Shown piece after piece: positions 36,344 to 46,375 of a stretch of 64,000 bases of DNA. Each line of letters starts with the position of its first letter. The stretch's first letter is position 1. The notes under the pieces were generated by a model. That model was given only the letters and a program-made list of their open reading frames with translations. It made no database searches and was not told the DNA's origin. Both the position numbers and the translations under genes were made by a program. Source of the stretch: Eledone cirrhosa (Eukaryota; Mollusca; Cephalopoda; Octopoda; Eledonidae); assembly GCA_964016885.1 (NCBI GenBank), contig OZ024743.1, forward strand, positions 16,490,972 through 16,554,971, written 5' to 3'.

Positions 36344-36647
36344 AATAATAATAATAATAATAATAACAATAACGATTTCATTTATTAGCCACAAGGGCCG
36401 ACATGTAGGGGACAGTACAAAGACAGGGACAGTGGGGGTTTACAATAAGGTCAAGTAAAATTGCACAATGTCAAGACTAATTTAACAAAGAAAATATAAA
36501 AATATAAAATAAACTATGTATAAATATAACAAAATAAATTCCCCGATAGGGGGTAGAAGACCCTGGGGTGACTCGGGTACCCCACCAATCCTGAACCACC
36601 CTGCGCTTCTAGGGCACCGAGAGAGAGCACCCCTCTCCTCAAGTTAG

Positions 36648-39600
36648 CTAGCCTATAGGCGCATGGTCAGAGTAGGCCCATTCACACGAGCCATTCTCGT
36701 CACATTCACACCCACCTTTTAGCAAATCTACTGGGGGGAGGGGGGGGGGCATCATTTCTCTCTCCACCCTCACCTTCCTTTCTATGTGAAACTTGAAGAA
36801 GTTGATGAAGGGTTGGCCGAAGAGGAAAGTGTCTGTCTTCAGACCTTTTAACCTGGTCCACCATATAACCTCTTTCGCAACTGCCACCAGAGAGAGGAAA
36901 ATGTACTGCTCTTCCTGACCTAAGGAGGGCGGTGGATCGATCTTCACTATGGACTCGGCCGATAGCCGGATTCGTTCCACACGCGACAGTAGCTGTTCGA
37001 CATAACTCCACAAGTCAGTAATGCACGGACATTGGACAAGTGCGTGCAGAACGATTTCGTCGTTCTGTGCGTATCTTGGGCAGGCCCGTCTGACAGCACT
37101 TCCGTGCCTGTAGAGTTTATCCCGAACCGGCAGTGCCTCCCTGTAGCACTACCAGGCGAGGGATTTCTGGAAACTGTCCATCGTTCCCGGCTCAAAAGTC
37201 CTCCGGTACAGACTAGTCAGTTCGACTTCGTCGAGGCCCAAAGCTTCTCCGAGGGCGTCATCGCAATTTCCCACCACTAATCCTCTATAGAACTCGAGAG
37301 TGGAAGTTCCACTGATCGCATTGCCCGCTTGGTAGAGGGCAGTGAGTGTCTGGCAACATTCCAGGTGCCAGTCACCCAGTCTCGGTCTCTTCTTGACCCA
37401 GGACTTCAGCTCAGTCAAAGAAATGAGCTGGGGAAAGGTCCGTCTGATAAACGGCGACCACACCTGTTCACCGTTGAGGCAGAATATCTGGAGATGCCGC
37501 AGCCTCAACGCATGTCTGCGCATCATCAGCCACGGCATGCCCACCCCTCCGCGTAGAGGGTGTTGGCAGCAGATGGACCGCCTCACCAACGGAACTTGTC
37601 GTCTCCACAAGAATTTGAAGAGGAGCCGTTCCAACTTGACGAGGCGCGGACGGGGGCAAGGGAGGACGGTCAGGCGGTAGTAGATGACGGACGCGATGTA
37701 CGCATTCGCCACCTCCGCGCGACCTTTTAGTTATAGCTTCCTCCCAGCCCATTTTTGGGAGAGACTCTGCCCGTTACCTCGTCCCAACTCTTTTCCACCT
37801 GGAGGTCTTGTCCGAACCGAACCCCGAGCAACTTTACCGGTCCGTCCGTCCAGCGCCCCACGACGCTGTTCGACGGCATGGGCTTGCCTCTCCAGGTTCC
37901 CAGCTGCAAGCCCACCGACTTTTCCGGGTTAAGTTTGGCTCCTGTCAACCTTTCATATTCCTTCAATAAGGTGCCGACCACCTCGATTTCTGAGGTGTTC
38001 GAAACCATCACGGTGACGTCGTCCGCATAAGCCGACATCGCCTTTCCACGTCCCGGTTCGAGCGGGATGCCCTGCAACAGCTCCAGCTTCCGCACTAAAG
38101 GCTCGAGAGTCAATACGTACAGAAGGGAAGAGAGAGGGCATCTTTGACAAACCGATCGGGAGAGCCGAAATGGTCCCGAGAGGTGGCCATTAACCTTGAC
38201 CACCGAGCGTGTGCCGCTGTGCATTGCAGCGATCCAGCTTCTGAAGACAGGGCCGAAGCCAGCTGCTTTGAGTACAAACTCCAGATACCGATGGTCGACA
38301 CTATCGAATGCTTTCGATTGATCTAAATTGATCAGTGCCCCACCGAAGCCAGGTTTACACCCTACCCTCTCTATGATGTATCGCATGAGGTGGAGATTGA
38401 CGTGTATGGACCTGGCTGGGATTGCGCAAGATTGCGCCTCCCCAACCAAATCCTCGACGACAAGCGCCAATCTCTTTGCTAACACCTTGGCCAAAATCTT
38501 AAACTCTGTGTTGAGCAGCGTTATGGGCCTGAAGTTGTCTAATGTATCCCTATTTTTCTCGTCTTTCCTTATCCGCGTCACCACTCCCCTGCTCACAGAA
38601 CTGGGAATACTCCCATTCTGCTGCCAGTTGCAGTAAAGTGCTTCGAGGAGTTCGGAGAAGAAGTCTGGCATATTTACGTAAAGCTCTGGGCAGGCCATCC
38701 AAACCTGGTGACTTACGCCTTATGCAGCCGACAAGGGCGTCTTGAATGTTGGCTGAAGTAATCGGTCTTTCGCACCGCTCAGCGTCGACCGTCGAGATGC
38801 GCGGCAAGCCGTCAAGGTAGGTACTGACATCCGCTAATCTCTCTGACTCGCCACTCTCCCCGAACAACCGAGCAAAGTGCTGGCGAAATGCCTCACACAT
38901 CAGCTTGGAATCGCTTATCTCGTGTCCGTCTCGGTCCGCCAAGGACCGAATTGTGGTTTTATTACCACGCTGCGCCTCCGCCACGCGGGCCCATCGAACA
39001 GCTTTGGTTCCCTCGTTTCTCAGCGCACGCGCTTTAGCTCTGACAATGCAACCTTCGTGTTTCGCATTGAAGAAATGGTCTAATGCCATGCTCGTCGCCG
39101 CTAGCACGTCAGTTCCGATACCACTACAAATAGCCTCGTCTAACTTATCTACCAGCTCCCCCTCCTTTCTATTTTTCTCTAACGCTAGTCCTTTGCTGAA
39201 CTCTAACGATGTTACTCTAATCTCTCTTTGAGAGCCCCCCACCATCTGTTGTTGATGATCCACCCTGTCAACTTTTGCTTAACTAAATTGTTGACTCGGG
39301 CCCTGTAAGCCTTACGTGCCGGAAATGACATGTTCAGCTTCCAGTAACCCGGTCCTAACCTACGCCTTTTATCTTGGTCAATCGTACAGATCACAAATGT
39401 GTGATCTGAATAGGCGACCGTTTTAAAAAGTGGGCAGCCCACACTCTTTCTATCTATTTTCTTAATGAAGATCCTGTCTATATACGATCTAGATGACCCC
39501 ATTCGGTTGGTCCATGTCCATACTGGCACATTGCGGACATATAGTCGATATCTTTCAGACAGTTGGAACTGGCTGAGTAGGTGCTTGAGGCTTTTGCACA

Positions 39601-39946
39601 ACCGCGCTCCTATCGACTACTCCCACACAATCCCAGCGTGCGTCTAAGATGCCATTCCGGTCCCCCGCTAACAGTAAAGGGCGAGACGTACCCAGAAAGG
39701 ACTCCAGGCGCCTAAAGAATTCCGGTCGTCCGGCCCCACCTTCCATTCCCGGTCTGCTAACAGATGCTAAGATCTGATAGTCGTCGAAAACGGGGTTTAG
39801 TGTGCGCGTGTCGAAAATTCTGGTCTCGCTGACGGCAATCACATCCATTTCCAGCGACCTGACCTAAGGTCGTTGAGCAGGCGACCCTGTTTCCAGGGTG
39901 ACCCCAGGCCGCGAACATTTAAACTTCCTCCTCTTAATATGACCAT
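36648..39946 (-). pseudogene. LINE F ORF2, endonuclease-RT, broken
   Basis: ATG at 39946 (MVILRGGSLNVRGLGSPW). A 5-nt direct duplication (AGGTCAGGTC) shifts the frame after about 30 codons. About 47 residues between SRPG and AGRPEFFRR are missing, which removes part of the endonuclease core. Segments then cover SYIDRIF and SDHTFVIC (39601-39212), the linker (39263-38550), and the RT with NFRPITLLNTEFKIL, LINLDQSKAFDSVDHRY, RCPLSS and YADDVTV (38698-37727). RQGCPLS is changed to C-Q-R-C-P-L-S. The thumb (37712-37149) and C-terminus follow (37013-36648, ending SCEWAYSDHAPIG). Confidence 0.9.
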
Positions 39947-39975
39947 ATTGGTAAGCTAAGAGAGAGAGGGAAGGT

Positions 39976-41975
39976 TTACTTACCTCCCGGGGTCTTGTGG
40001 TGGTCGGGTCGTTCGACCTCCATGGTTGGTGGAGTTTCTTTTGGGAACCCCTTTAAAAGTCTTGATGTGGGTTTCACATTCGGAATTCCCACGTCTTGAG
40101 GAAAGCTCTCTCGAATTTCTTTGAAGGAATTGAGTGACATTCGGACCAGAAACAAATCTTCTGGCACGCAAAATGTGCTCATTTCAAAAATCTCCCCTTC
40201 TGTTTGAATGTCCTCGCTCCGTGCTAAGATGTGCATCAGTTTATCGTTGGCCCTTCTGACAAGCACGAAGTTTTTAACATTTTGTTGGTGTGGTTTTATT
40301 TGTTTTCGTTCTGGTGACTGTGGTGGTGATGGTTTTGGTGGTGTTGTTTTGGGTATGTCTGTGTTTGTTGTAGGTGTGGTGTCTGCAATTTCCGGTATTT
40401 GTGTGTTTATTTGTACTTGTGTTTGTTTAGGTTGTTTGCGTTTCGGGGATTGTGGAGGTGGTGTCGATGTTGCTGTTGGTGATGATGTTATTGGGGAAGT
40501 GTTTGCGTTAGTGGTGTCTGTATTTTTGGTTGTGTATGTTTTTGTGTTTTGTTGGGGCTTTTTTTTTTGAGAGTTTTCTCTGTTCTTTTGCACTTTGCGA
40601 TTTTCCTTCATCTTCGCTGCTGGAAGACAAAGGGTTTGTGGCTGTGAGTGTCTCTGTGTCTGTGTGTGCCTTTATTGTTTTGTCTATGTGTATAATTGGG
40701 GGGGGGGGGTAGGGGAGGGGGATAGTTTTCCTCGTTTTCCCCTTGGATTGGTTTTGGTGTTGGTGGTGATCCGGCTGTTTTTGATGTTGGTGTCCGTTTT
40801 TTTGTTAGTTTTGGTTTTGGTGGTGGTGGTGCAGCTTTCCGTGCTAACACTGGCGTTGGCAACAAAGAAGGTTTGCGACCCCCTGCATTTTTGCGCTGAG
40901 GGCAGAAGGCTTGCAGATGCGTTGCTTCCCCGCAGACGAAGCAGCGTGGCCTTCTTCCGTCAATGATTAGTTGGATTGTTGTCCCGTCCTGCAGGCGGGA
41001 AAAATCCAGGATGTTGTTCATGTCCTCCGGTTTCATTTGGAGAAGAATCTCCAATTCCATTCCGTACCACTCCTCTCTCTCTGTCCTTTTGATACCCAGG
41101 ACGGTAGTGTATGTCCCATCCTCGATTACGTATCCCATCAGCCAGCATATGTTCATTCCTGGTGAATTGCTGGGAATGCGGACCTTTACTGTCCTTTTAC
41201 CCATGTAGGACGGATGCACGATGATGCGTTCCGTTCTGCAGGGGGCATTCGAGTGCTTAATAGTGAGGGCCCCGGTTTTGAACAGTACAGAGATGGTACC
41301 GAACTGTTTGCCTCTTGCTCTATACTCTATGTTACTTCCGATGCACTCCATAGCAGCCTCGACCTCTGCTTGGCTGGCAAGTTCCACTTTTCGTGTCTGC
41401 ACCTATATGGATCGAAAGAACACCGTCCTCCTTTGCATGGCCGCTATTGCCTCGTCCAGGATGGTCAGGTTTGCCCAGGACTTCTCCCGTTTAATTAGCC
41501 TCCACGTTTGGGCCAACTGTTTGTCTTTATCGCTAATATCAATATCAATATTCAATAAGCGCTTTGTTTTTGCTGCTGCTGCAGCAAATGTGGTGTTTCT
41601 GATGCTCTTATTGTCGGTGTTGTCATTCTTGCTGTTGTTATTGGTGTTGTTGTTGTTTTGTTTGTTGATGATGTTGCCACTGCCATCTGTGTGTACATTG
41701 AAGCTGTCGGTGTTATTGTCGTTATTGCTCTGAGTTGTTGTTGTTGTTGTGGTGGTGGTGGTGGTGGTGGCGGCGGTGGTGGTGATGTCGTTTTCAGATG
41801 ATACTGCTGCTATCACAGAAGGTTGTGATGGTAGTTTTTTAGTTTTGCCTTCACATTCAGTTGAGTGGATGACAGGCATGACTGTAGCCGTCGTAGTCGT
41901 GGTAAAATCTACAGTGGCTGCCTTTACACTTTTGACCTGAACGTTGTTTACCGTTTGAAGGTCGAAAATTTCCAT
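39976..41975 (-). pseudogene. LINE F ORF1 (third type), broken
   Basis: ATG at 41975 opens MEIFDLQTVNNVQVK. A Thr/Asn-rich low-complexity stretch (about residues 60-125) is followed by a TAG at 41405-41403 in the same frame. Reading continues past it with RKVELASQAEVEAAM, GKQFGTISVLFKT, VHPSYMGKRTVKVRI and an intact knuckle C-F-V-C-GEAT-H-LQAF-C, down to 40608. A frame break leads into a Thr/Pro-rich tail (40611-39976) ending TPGGK, with the stop inside GGTAAGTAA. Core and knuckle align with A- and E-type ORF1 only at protein level. Confidence 0.82.
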
Positions 41976-42202
41976 AATTTGTTGGGGGGTGGGGAGGCGA
42001 TTTTTTTTCGAAGTTTTTTAAAAATAAATCTGAATATTTGGGCTTAAAGCCCGAATATTGAGAGGTATCCCGCTCTTTAAATCAAGATGTGTACCTTAAG
42101 TTTCGTTAACGACAAGAAAATACAAAAAATGACACTTTAAACATCTTAAAGTTACGAAACATTTCCCCTGCAGATTTGTACTGTCTTCACACATGTGCAG
42201 CC

Positions 42203-42601
42203 ATAATAATAATAATAATAATGTATTCTTTATTAACCACAAGGGTTTACATAAAGTAGACATTAAGGACAGTACAGGACGGTACAAATGGGAATTTCTA
42301 GTGTTGGCAAACGTAGTAATATTTACAATGGTGGTGTCGGTGTGAGGTGTTAGTTTGTGAGGAAGGCTCTCAGCTGCTTGGTGCAGAGGTGAATCAGCCA
42401 TGAATTTTTGAAAGAAATTTTTTGATAATCATAAAAGTTTAAATTTTGGGCACAAGGCCCCAATCTTTTTGGGTGTCCTTTTGGGAAAACAATGTATGTA
42501 GAGTTAACAATAAAAAATTTCAATAAATGGCAATTTTTAACAAAGGGAAACAACACACTTTTGCGGAGCTAACCATGATACGATTTACTACGTAGGTCGT
42601 C
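42203..42601 (-). mobile_element. Mini-LINE: 399-bp internally deleted derivative with E-type 5' end
   Basis: It begins ACGACCTACGTAGTAAATCG directly after the (ATT)n tail of LINE C, like the start of LINE E. It runs through the 5' UTR and hairpin (TTGGGGCCTTGTGCCCAA) into ATGGCTGATTCACC, the ORF1 start. After GTTTGCCAACACT it jumps to the LINE 3' UTR (AGAAATTCCCATTTGTACCG) and ends GGTTAATAAAGAATAC(ATT)n. Everything from ORF1 codon ~47 to the last ~90 bp is missing. The junction lies in a short AGAAA-like overlap. Both termini are complete. Confidence 0.9.
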
Positions 42602-42617
42602 AATAATAATAATAATG

Positions 42618-42660
<43 letters not shown>

Positions 42661-42920
42661 TTTCTTTATTAACCACAAGGGTTTACATAAAGTAGACATT
42701 AAGGACAGTGCAGGACAATGCAGGACGGTACAAATGGGCATTTCTGCGTGTAAAAAAACAAAAACAGAGGATGTAACAAAAATAACAATGAAAATAACAA
42801 TGAAAAATTCCCCAATAAGGGGGAGACTTCGGAGGGACATTTGTGGAGAAAGCCCAGTAAAAAGCCACAATGACCCTGACCACCAAGGCAAGTGCCCTCT
42901 CCCAGTTTTCCACCTTTAGT

Positions 42921-45900
42921 TTACAGATATATACTCAGAGTCGGCCCATTCACTCGGGCCATTCTTGCTTCTCTCACCCATCTTTCAACAAAATGCTGGG
43001 AAGAGAGCACTTCCTTCTCTACTCTGATTTTCCTTTTCAAATGAAATTTGAAAAAGTCAATCAGAGCATCACCGAAGAGGTAAGTGCTCGTCTTCAGCCC
43101 TTTCAAACGTGTCCACCATACTATCTCTTTCGCCATGGCCACCAGACAGATAAAAACTGCCTGCCCTTCCCGGCTAAAGGAGGAGGGCGGGGCAATCCTC
43201 ACGATAGACTCAGATGATAGCTGGATCCGTCCTAAACGCGACAGCAGGTGTTCGACATAAACCCACAAGTCAGCAATTTTCGGACACTGGACGAGTGCGT
43301 GCAGGACGGTTTCGTCGCCCTGCGCGCATCTCGGACATGCCCGGCTGACGGCACCTCCATGCCTGTAGAGTTTATCCCGAACTGGCAAGGCTCCTCGGTA
43401 GCACTGCCAGGCCAGAGATTTCTGGAAGTTGTCCATAGGCCCCGGCCCGAAAGTTCTTCCGAAGAGATTGGCTAGTTGATTTTCGTCGACGCCTAGAGTT
43501 TCCCCAAGTACGTCGTCGCTCTTCCCCTCCACTAATCCTCTATAGAACGCCGAGGTAGAGTTTCCACCGATCACATTGCCCGATTGGTCGAGGGCTGTGA
43601 GCGCCTGAAGACATTCCAGTCTCCAGGCGCTCCCTCTCGGTCTTCGCTTGACCCAGGACTGCAGCTCCGTCAAGGAAACGAGCTGGGGAAAAACGCGTCT
43701 AGCAAACGGCGACCACACCTGATCACCGTCGAGGAAGAGGTGGAGATGTCGTAGCCTGAGCGCGTGCATGCGCATCATCAGCCACGGCATGCCCAGCCCT
43801 CCACGTAGCGGGTGTTGACAACAGATGGACCGCCTGACCATCGGAGCACGTCCCTTCCACAAAAAGCGAAAGAGCAAACGCTCCAGCGCAGTCAGGCGAG
43901 GCTTAGGACAAGGTACGACGGTTAGGCGGTAGCAGATGACAGACGCGATGTACGCGTTAGCCACCTCCGCTCGACCTTTCAGGGATAGCTTCCTCTCCGC
44001 CCATTTCTGGGTGAGAGAAGCCACCCTGCTCGTCACCTCGTCCCAGTTTTTGTCCGTCTGGAGGTCCGGACCGAACCAGACCCCTAGCAATTTAACCGGT
44101 CCGTCCGTCCAGCGCCCGACGACGCTGTTGGACGGCATGGACCTGCCTCTCCAGGTGCCGAGCTGCAGGCCCACTGACTTTTCCTGGTTGATCATTGCTC
44201 CTGTCACCGCTTCGTATTCTCTTAGTGTAGTGCCGATCGCCTCGATGTGTTTGGCGTTCGACACCACTACGGTGACATCGTCCGCATATGCTGACACGGA
44301 TCTTCCGCATCCTAGTTCGCGCGGGACTCCCCTCAACGTCTCCAGTTTGTGCAGTAATGGCTCGAGAGTCAATACGTACAAGAGGGACGAGAGGGGACAT
44401 CCTTGGCGGACCGAGCGCATGATGTTGAACGGTTCCGACAGGTGACCGTTCACTCTCACCACAGAGCAGATGTCGCTGTGCATGGCAGCGATCCAGCCTC
44501 TGAAGACGGGCCCAAAGCCAGCCGCCCTCAGGACTGCCGCTAGGTAACGATGGTCGACCCTATCGAAAGCTTTCGACTGATCTAAATTGATCAAGGACCC
44601 ACCCGTGCCAGGTTCCCTAGCTACCCTCTCTACGATGTATCGCATGAGGTGGAGGTTGTCGTGGATGGATCTGTCGGGAATGGCGCATGTCTGCGCCTCT
44701 CCCACCAGACCACCAACGACAAGCGCCAACCTCTTTGCTAGCACCTTGGCCAAAATCTTAAACTCTGTGTTTAGCAGAGTTATGGGCCGGAAATTGTCTA
44801 TGTTATCCCCCTTGTTCGGATCCTTTCTCAGCAGTGCCACCGCTCCTCGGCTCACAGAACTGGGAATTCTCCCGTTCTGTTGCCAGTTGCAGTAGACGTC
44901 CGCCAAGAGGCCTCCGAACAAGTCTGGCATCTGTACGTAAAGTTCATAGGGCAGACCATCCAAACCAGGCGATTTACCCCTTGTGCAGCCAGTCATTGCC
45001 TCCCGTACTTCAGCGGCTGTTATCGGCTTTTCGCAACACCTCGCCTCAGTGGCCGAGAGCCGCGGCAGTCCGTCGAGGTAGACACTAAAGTCCATCCCTC
45101 TACCCGGCCCCCCGCTGCCCCCGAACAGCTGAGCGAAGTGTCGCTGAAAAGCTTCACACATTTGCCCGGGATCGAGTAGCATGCGCCCGTCGTGGTCCAC
45201 CAAAGACCGGATCGTGGCTTTGTTGCCACGACGCGCCTCCGCCACTCGGGCCCATTGAACCGCTTTCGTCCCCTCGTGTCTGAGAGCACGCACCCTAGCT
45301 CTGACAACGCAGCCTTCGTGCTTTGCATTGAAGAATTGGTCAAGGGCCAATTTCGCCGCAAGCACGTCGGTCGCAATGCCTTTGCTAAGCGCCTCGTCTA
45401 ATTTTCTAACTAGTTCTCCCTCTGCTCTATTTTTCTCTATTGCTAAAGCCTTACTAAATCTAATCGATTCTATTCTAATCGCTCTTTTCAGAGCAAACCA
45501 CCACTTGTTGTTGACGATGGCCCCCGTCAACGCCCGCTTAACTAGTTCGCTAATCCGGTCTCTGTAGGCCTTGCGCGCTGGTAAGGACGCGTTTAGCTTC
45601 CAGTAGCCGGGTCCTCGTCTATGAAGCCTATCTAAGTCAAGCACACAGATCACGAATTTGTGGTCCGTGTAGCTGACTATCTTGAATTGTGGACAGCCTA
45701 TGCTAGACCTATCTATTTCCCTACAAAATACTCTATCTAGATATGATCTGGATGACCCTATGCGGTTTGTCCAAGTCCACATTGGCACATTCGGGAAATC
45801 CAATCGGTACCTGTCAGACAGTTCAAAACGCCTGAGCAGGTTGGTGAGGCTCTTGCACCCTCCACCCCTATCCGCTAATCCCACACAGTCCCAGCGTGCA

Positions 45901-46340
45901 TCTAAGATCCCGTTCCAGTCGCCCACTAACACTAAAGAGCGCGACGTTCCAAGAAAGGTCTCCAGACGCCGGAAGAAATCAGGCCGCCCTGCTCCTGTCG
46001 GGGCATAGACGGCCAGTAGCCTGAAAGCTTGCCCGTCTCCGCTGGTCACGTCCAGCACCACCAGCTTACCCTCTGGGTCCAGGAAGATGGCCCGTATGGC
46101 GAGATCCAAACCTCTCCGAAAAAGTACAGCAACTCCTCCACCGGATCCAGGACGGCTGGGAGATGCGTACACATCGTAGCCGCCGAAGATCGGTGCGAAG
46201 GGCCGTGCTTCGGAGATTCTGGTCTCGCTGATGGCCACTACATCTATGTTTAGTGACCTGAGGTCGTTGAGCAGGTGACCCTGCTTCCATGACGACCCCA
46301 AGCCACGCGCATTTATGCTGCCTATTCTGAGTGAGGTCAT
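42921..46340 (-). CDS. LINE C ORF2: EEP endonuclease-reverse transcriptase, intact 1139 aa
   Basis: The polyprotein would nick target DNA and copy the element RNA there. EEP endonuclease, about residues 1-240: N10 in SINARGL, E39 in ISETR, D141/N143 in GDWN, D202 in SYLDRVF, D226/H227 in TDH. Linker 240-440. RT about 440-810: NFRPITLLNTEFKILAKVLA (516-535), motif A INLDQSKAFDRVDH (584-597), RQGCPLS (645-651), YADD (685-688). C-terminal motif C1002-x2-C1005-x8-H1014-x4-C1019, in the position of the L1/Tx1 Cys-rich motif. The start ATG is 35 nt after the ORF1 stop and is conserved in A, B and E. All key residues are present, so it may be functional. VPGRSIHDN-like AIPDRSIHDNLHLMR suggests the Tx1 clade (recall). 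Confidence 0.95.
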   Translation of the reverse strand: MTSLRIGSINARGLGSSWKQGHLLNDLRSLNIDVVAISETRISEARPFAPIFGGYDVYASPSRPGSGGGVAVLFRRGLDLAIRAIFLDPEGKLVVLDVTSGDGQAFRLLAVYAPTGAGRPDFFRRLETFLGTSRSLVLVGDWNGILDARWDCVGLADRGGGCKSLTNLLRRFELSDRYRLDFPNVPMWTWTNRIGSSRSYLDRVFCREIDRSSIGCPQFKIVSYTDHKFVICVLDLDRLHRRGPGYWKLNASLPARKAYRDRISELVKRALTGAIVNNKWWFALKRAIRIESIRFSKALAIEKNRAEGELVRKLDEALSKGIATDVLAAKLALDQFFNAKHEGCVVRARVRALRHEGTKAVQWARVAEARRGNKATIRSLVDHDGRMLLDPGQMCEAFQRHFAQLFGGSGGPGRGMDFSVYLDGLPRLSATEARCCEKPITAAEVREAMTGCTRGKSPGLDGLPYELYVQMPDLFGGLLADVYCNWQQNGRIPSSVSRGAVALLRKDPNKGDNIDNFRPITLLNTEFKILAKVLAKRLALVVGGLVGEAQTCAIPDRSIHDNLHLMRYIVERVAREPGTGGSLINLDQSKAFDRVDHRYLAAVLRAAGFGPVFRGWIAAMHSDICSVVRVNGHLSEPFNIMRSVRQGCPLSSLLYVLTLEPLLHKLETLRGVPRELGCGRSVSAYADDVTVVVSNAKHIEAIGTTLREYEAVTGAMINQEKSVGLQLGTWRGRSMPSNSVVGRWTDGPVKLLGVWFGPDLQTDKNWDEVTSRVASLTQKWAERKLSLKGRAEVANAYIASVICYRLTVVPCPKPRLTALERLLFRFLWKGRAPMVRRSICCQHPLRGGLGMPWLMMRMHALRLRHLHLFLDGDQVWSPFARRVFPQLVSLTELQSWVKRRPRGSAWRLECLQALTALDQSGNVIGGNSTSAFYRGLVEGKSDDVLGETLGVDENQLANLFGRTFGPGPMDNFQKSLAWQCYRGALPVRDKLYRHGGAVSRACPRCAQGDETVLHALVQCPKIADLWVYVEHLLSRLGRIQLSSESIVRIAPPSSFSREGQAVFICLVAMAKEIVWWTRLKGLKTSTYLFGDALIDFFKFHLKRKIRVEKEVLSSQHFVERWVREARMARVNGPTLSIYL

Positions 46341-46375
46341 GTTTAAAATAGAGTGGAAAAGATGGGAAAGACCAC

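Larger units (their letters stand above)
36344..42202 (-). mobile_element. LINE copy F, third ORF1 type, divergent and decayed
   Basis: Its 5' end GGCTGCACATGTG follows directly on the (ATT)n tail of the mini-LINE, and its own tail is (ATT)n with interruptions at 36344-36374. The 3' end GGCTAATAAATGAAATC is a relative of GGTTAATAAAGAAATC in A-E. ORF1 belongs to a third type; ORF2 is clearly related but much further from A-E than they are from each other. Confidence 0.9.

Noticed and set aside
44587..45567. Antisense frames of about 80-110 codons repeated in every LINE copy
   Set aside because: They persist only because ORF2 itself is conserved; they show no family motif and lie wholly within ORF2.
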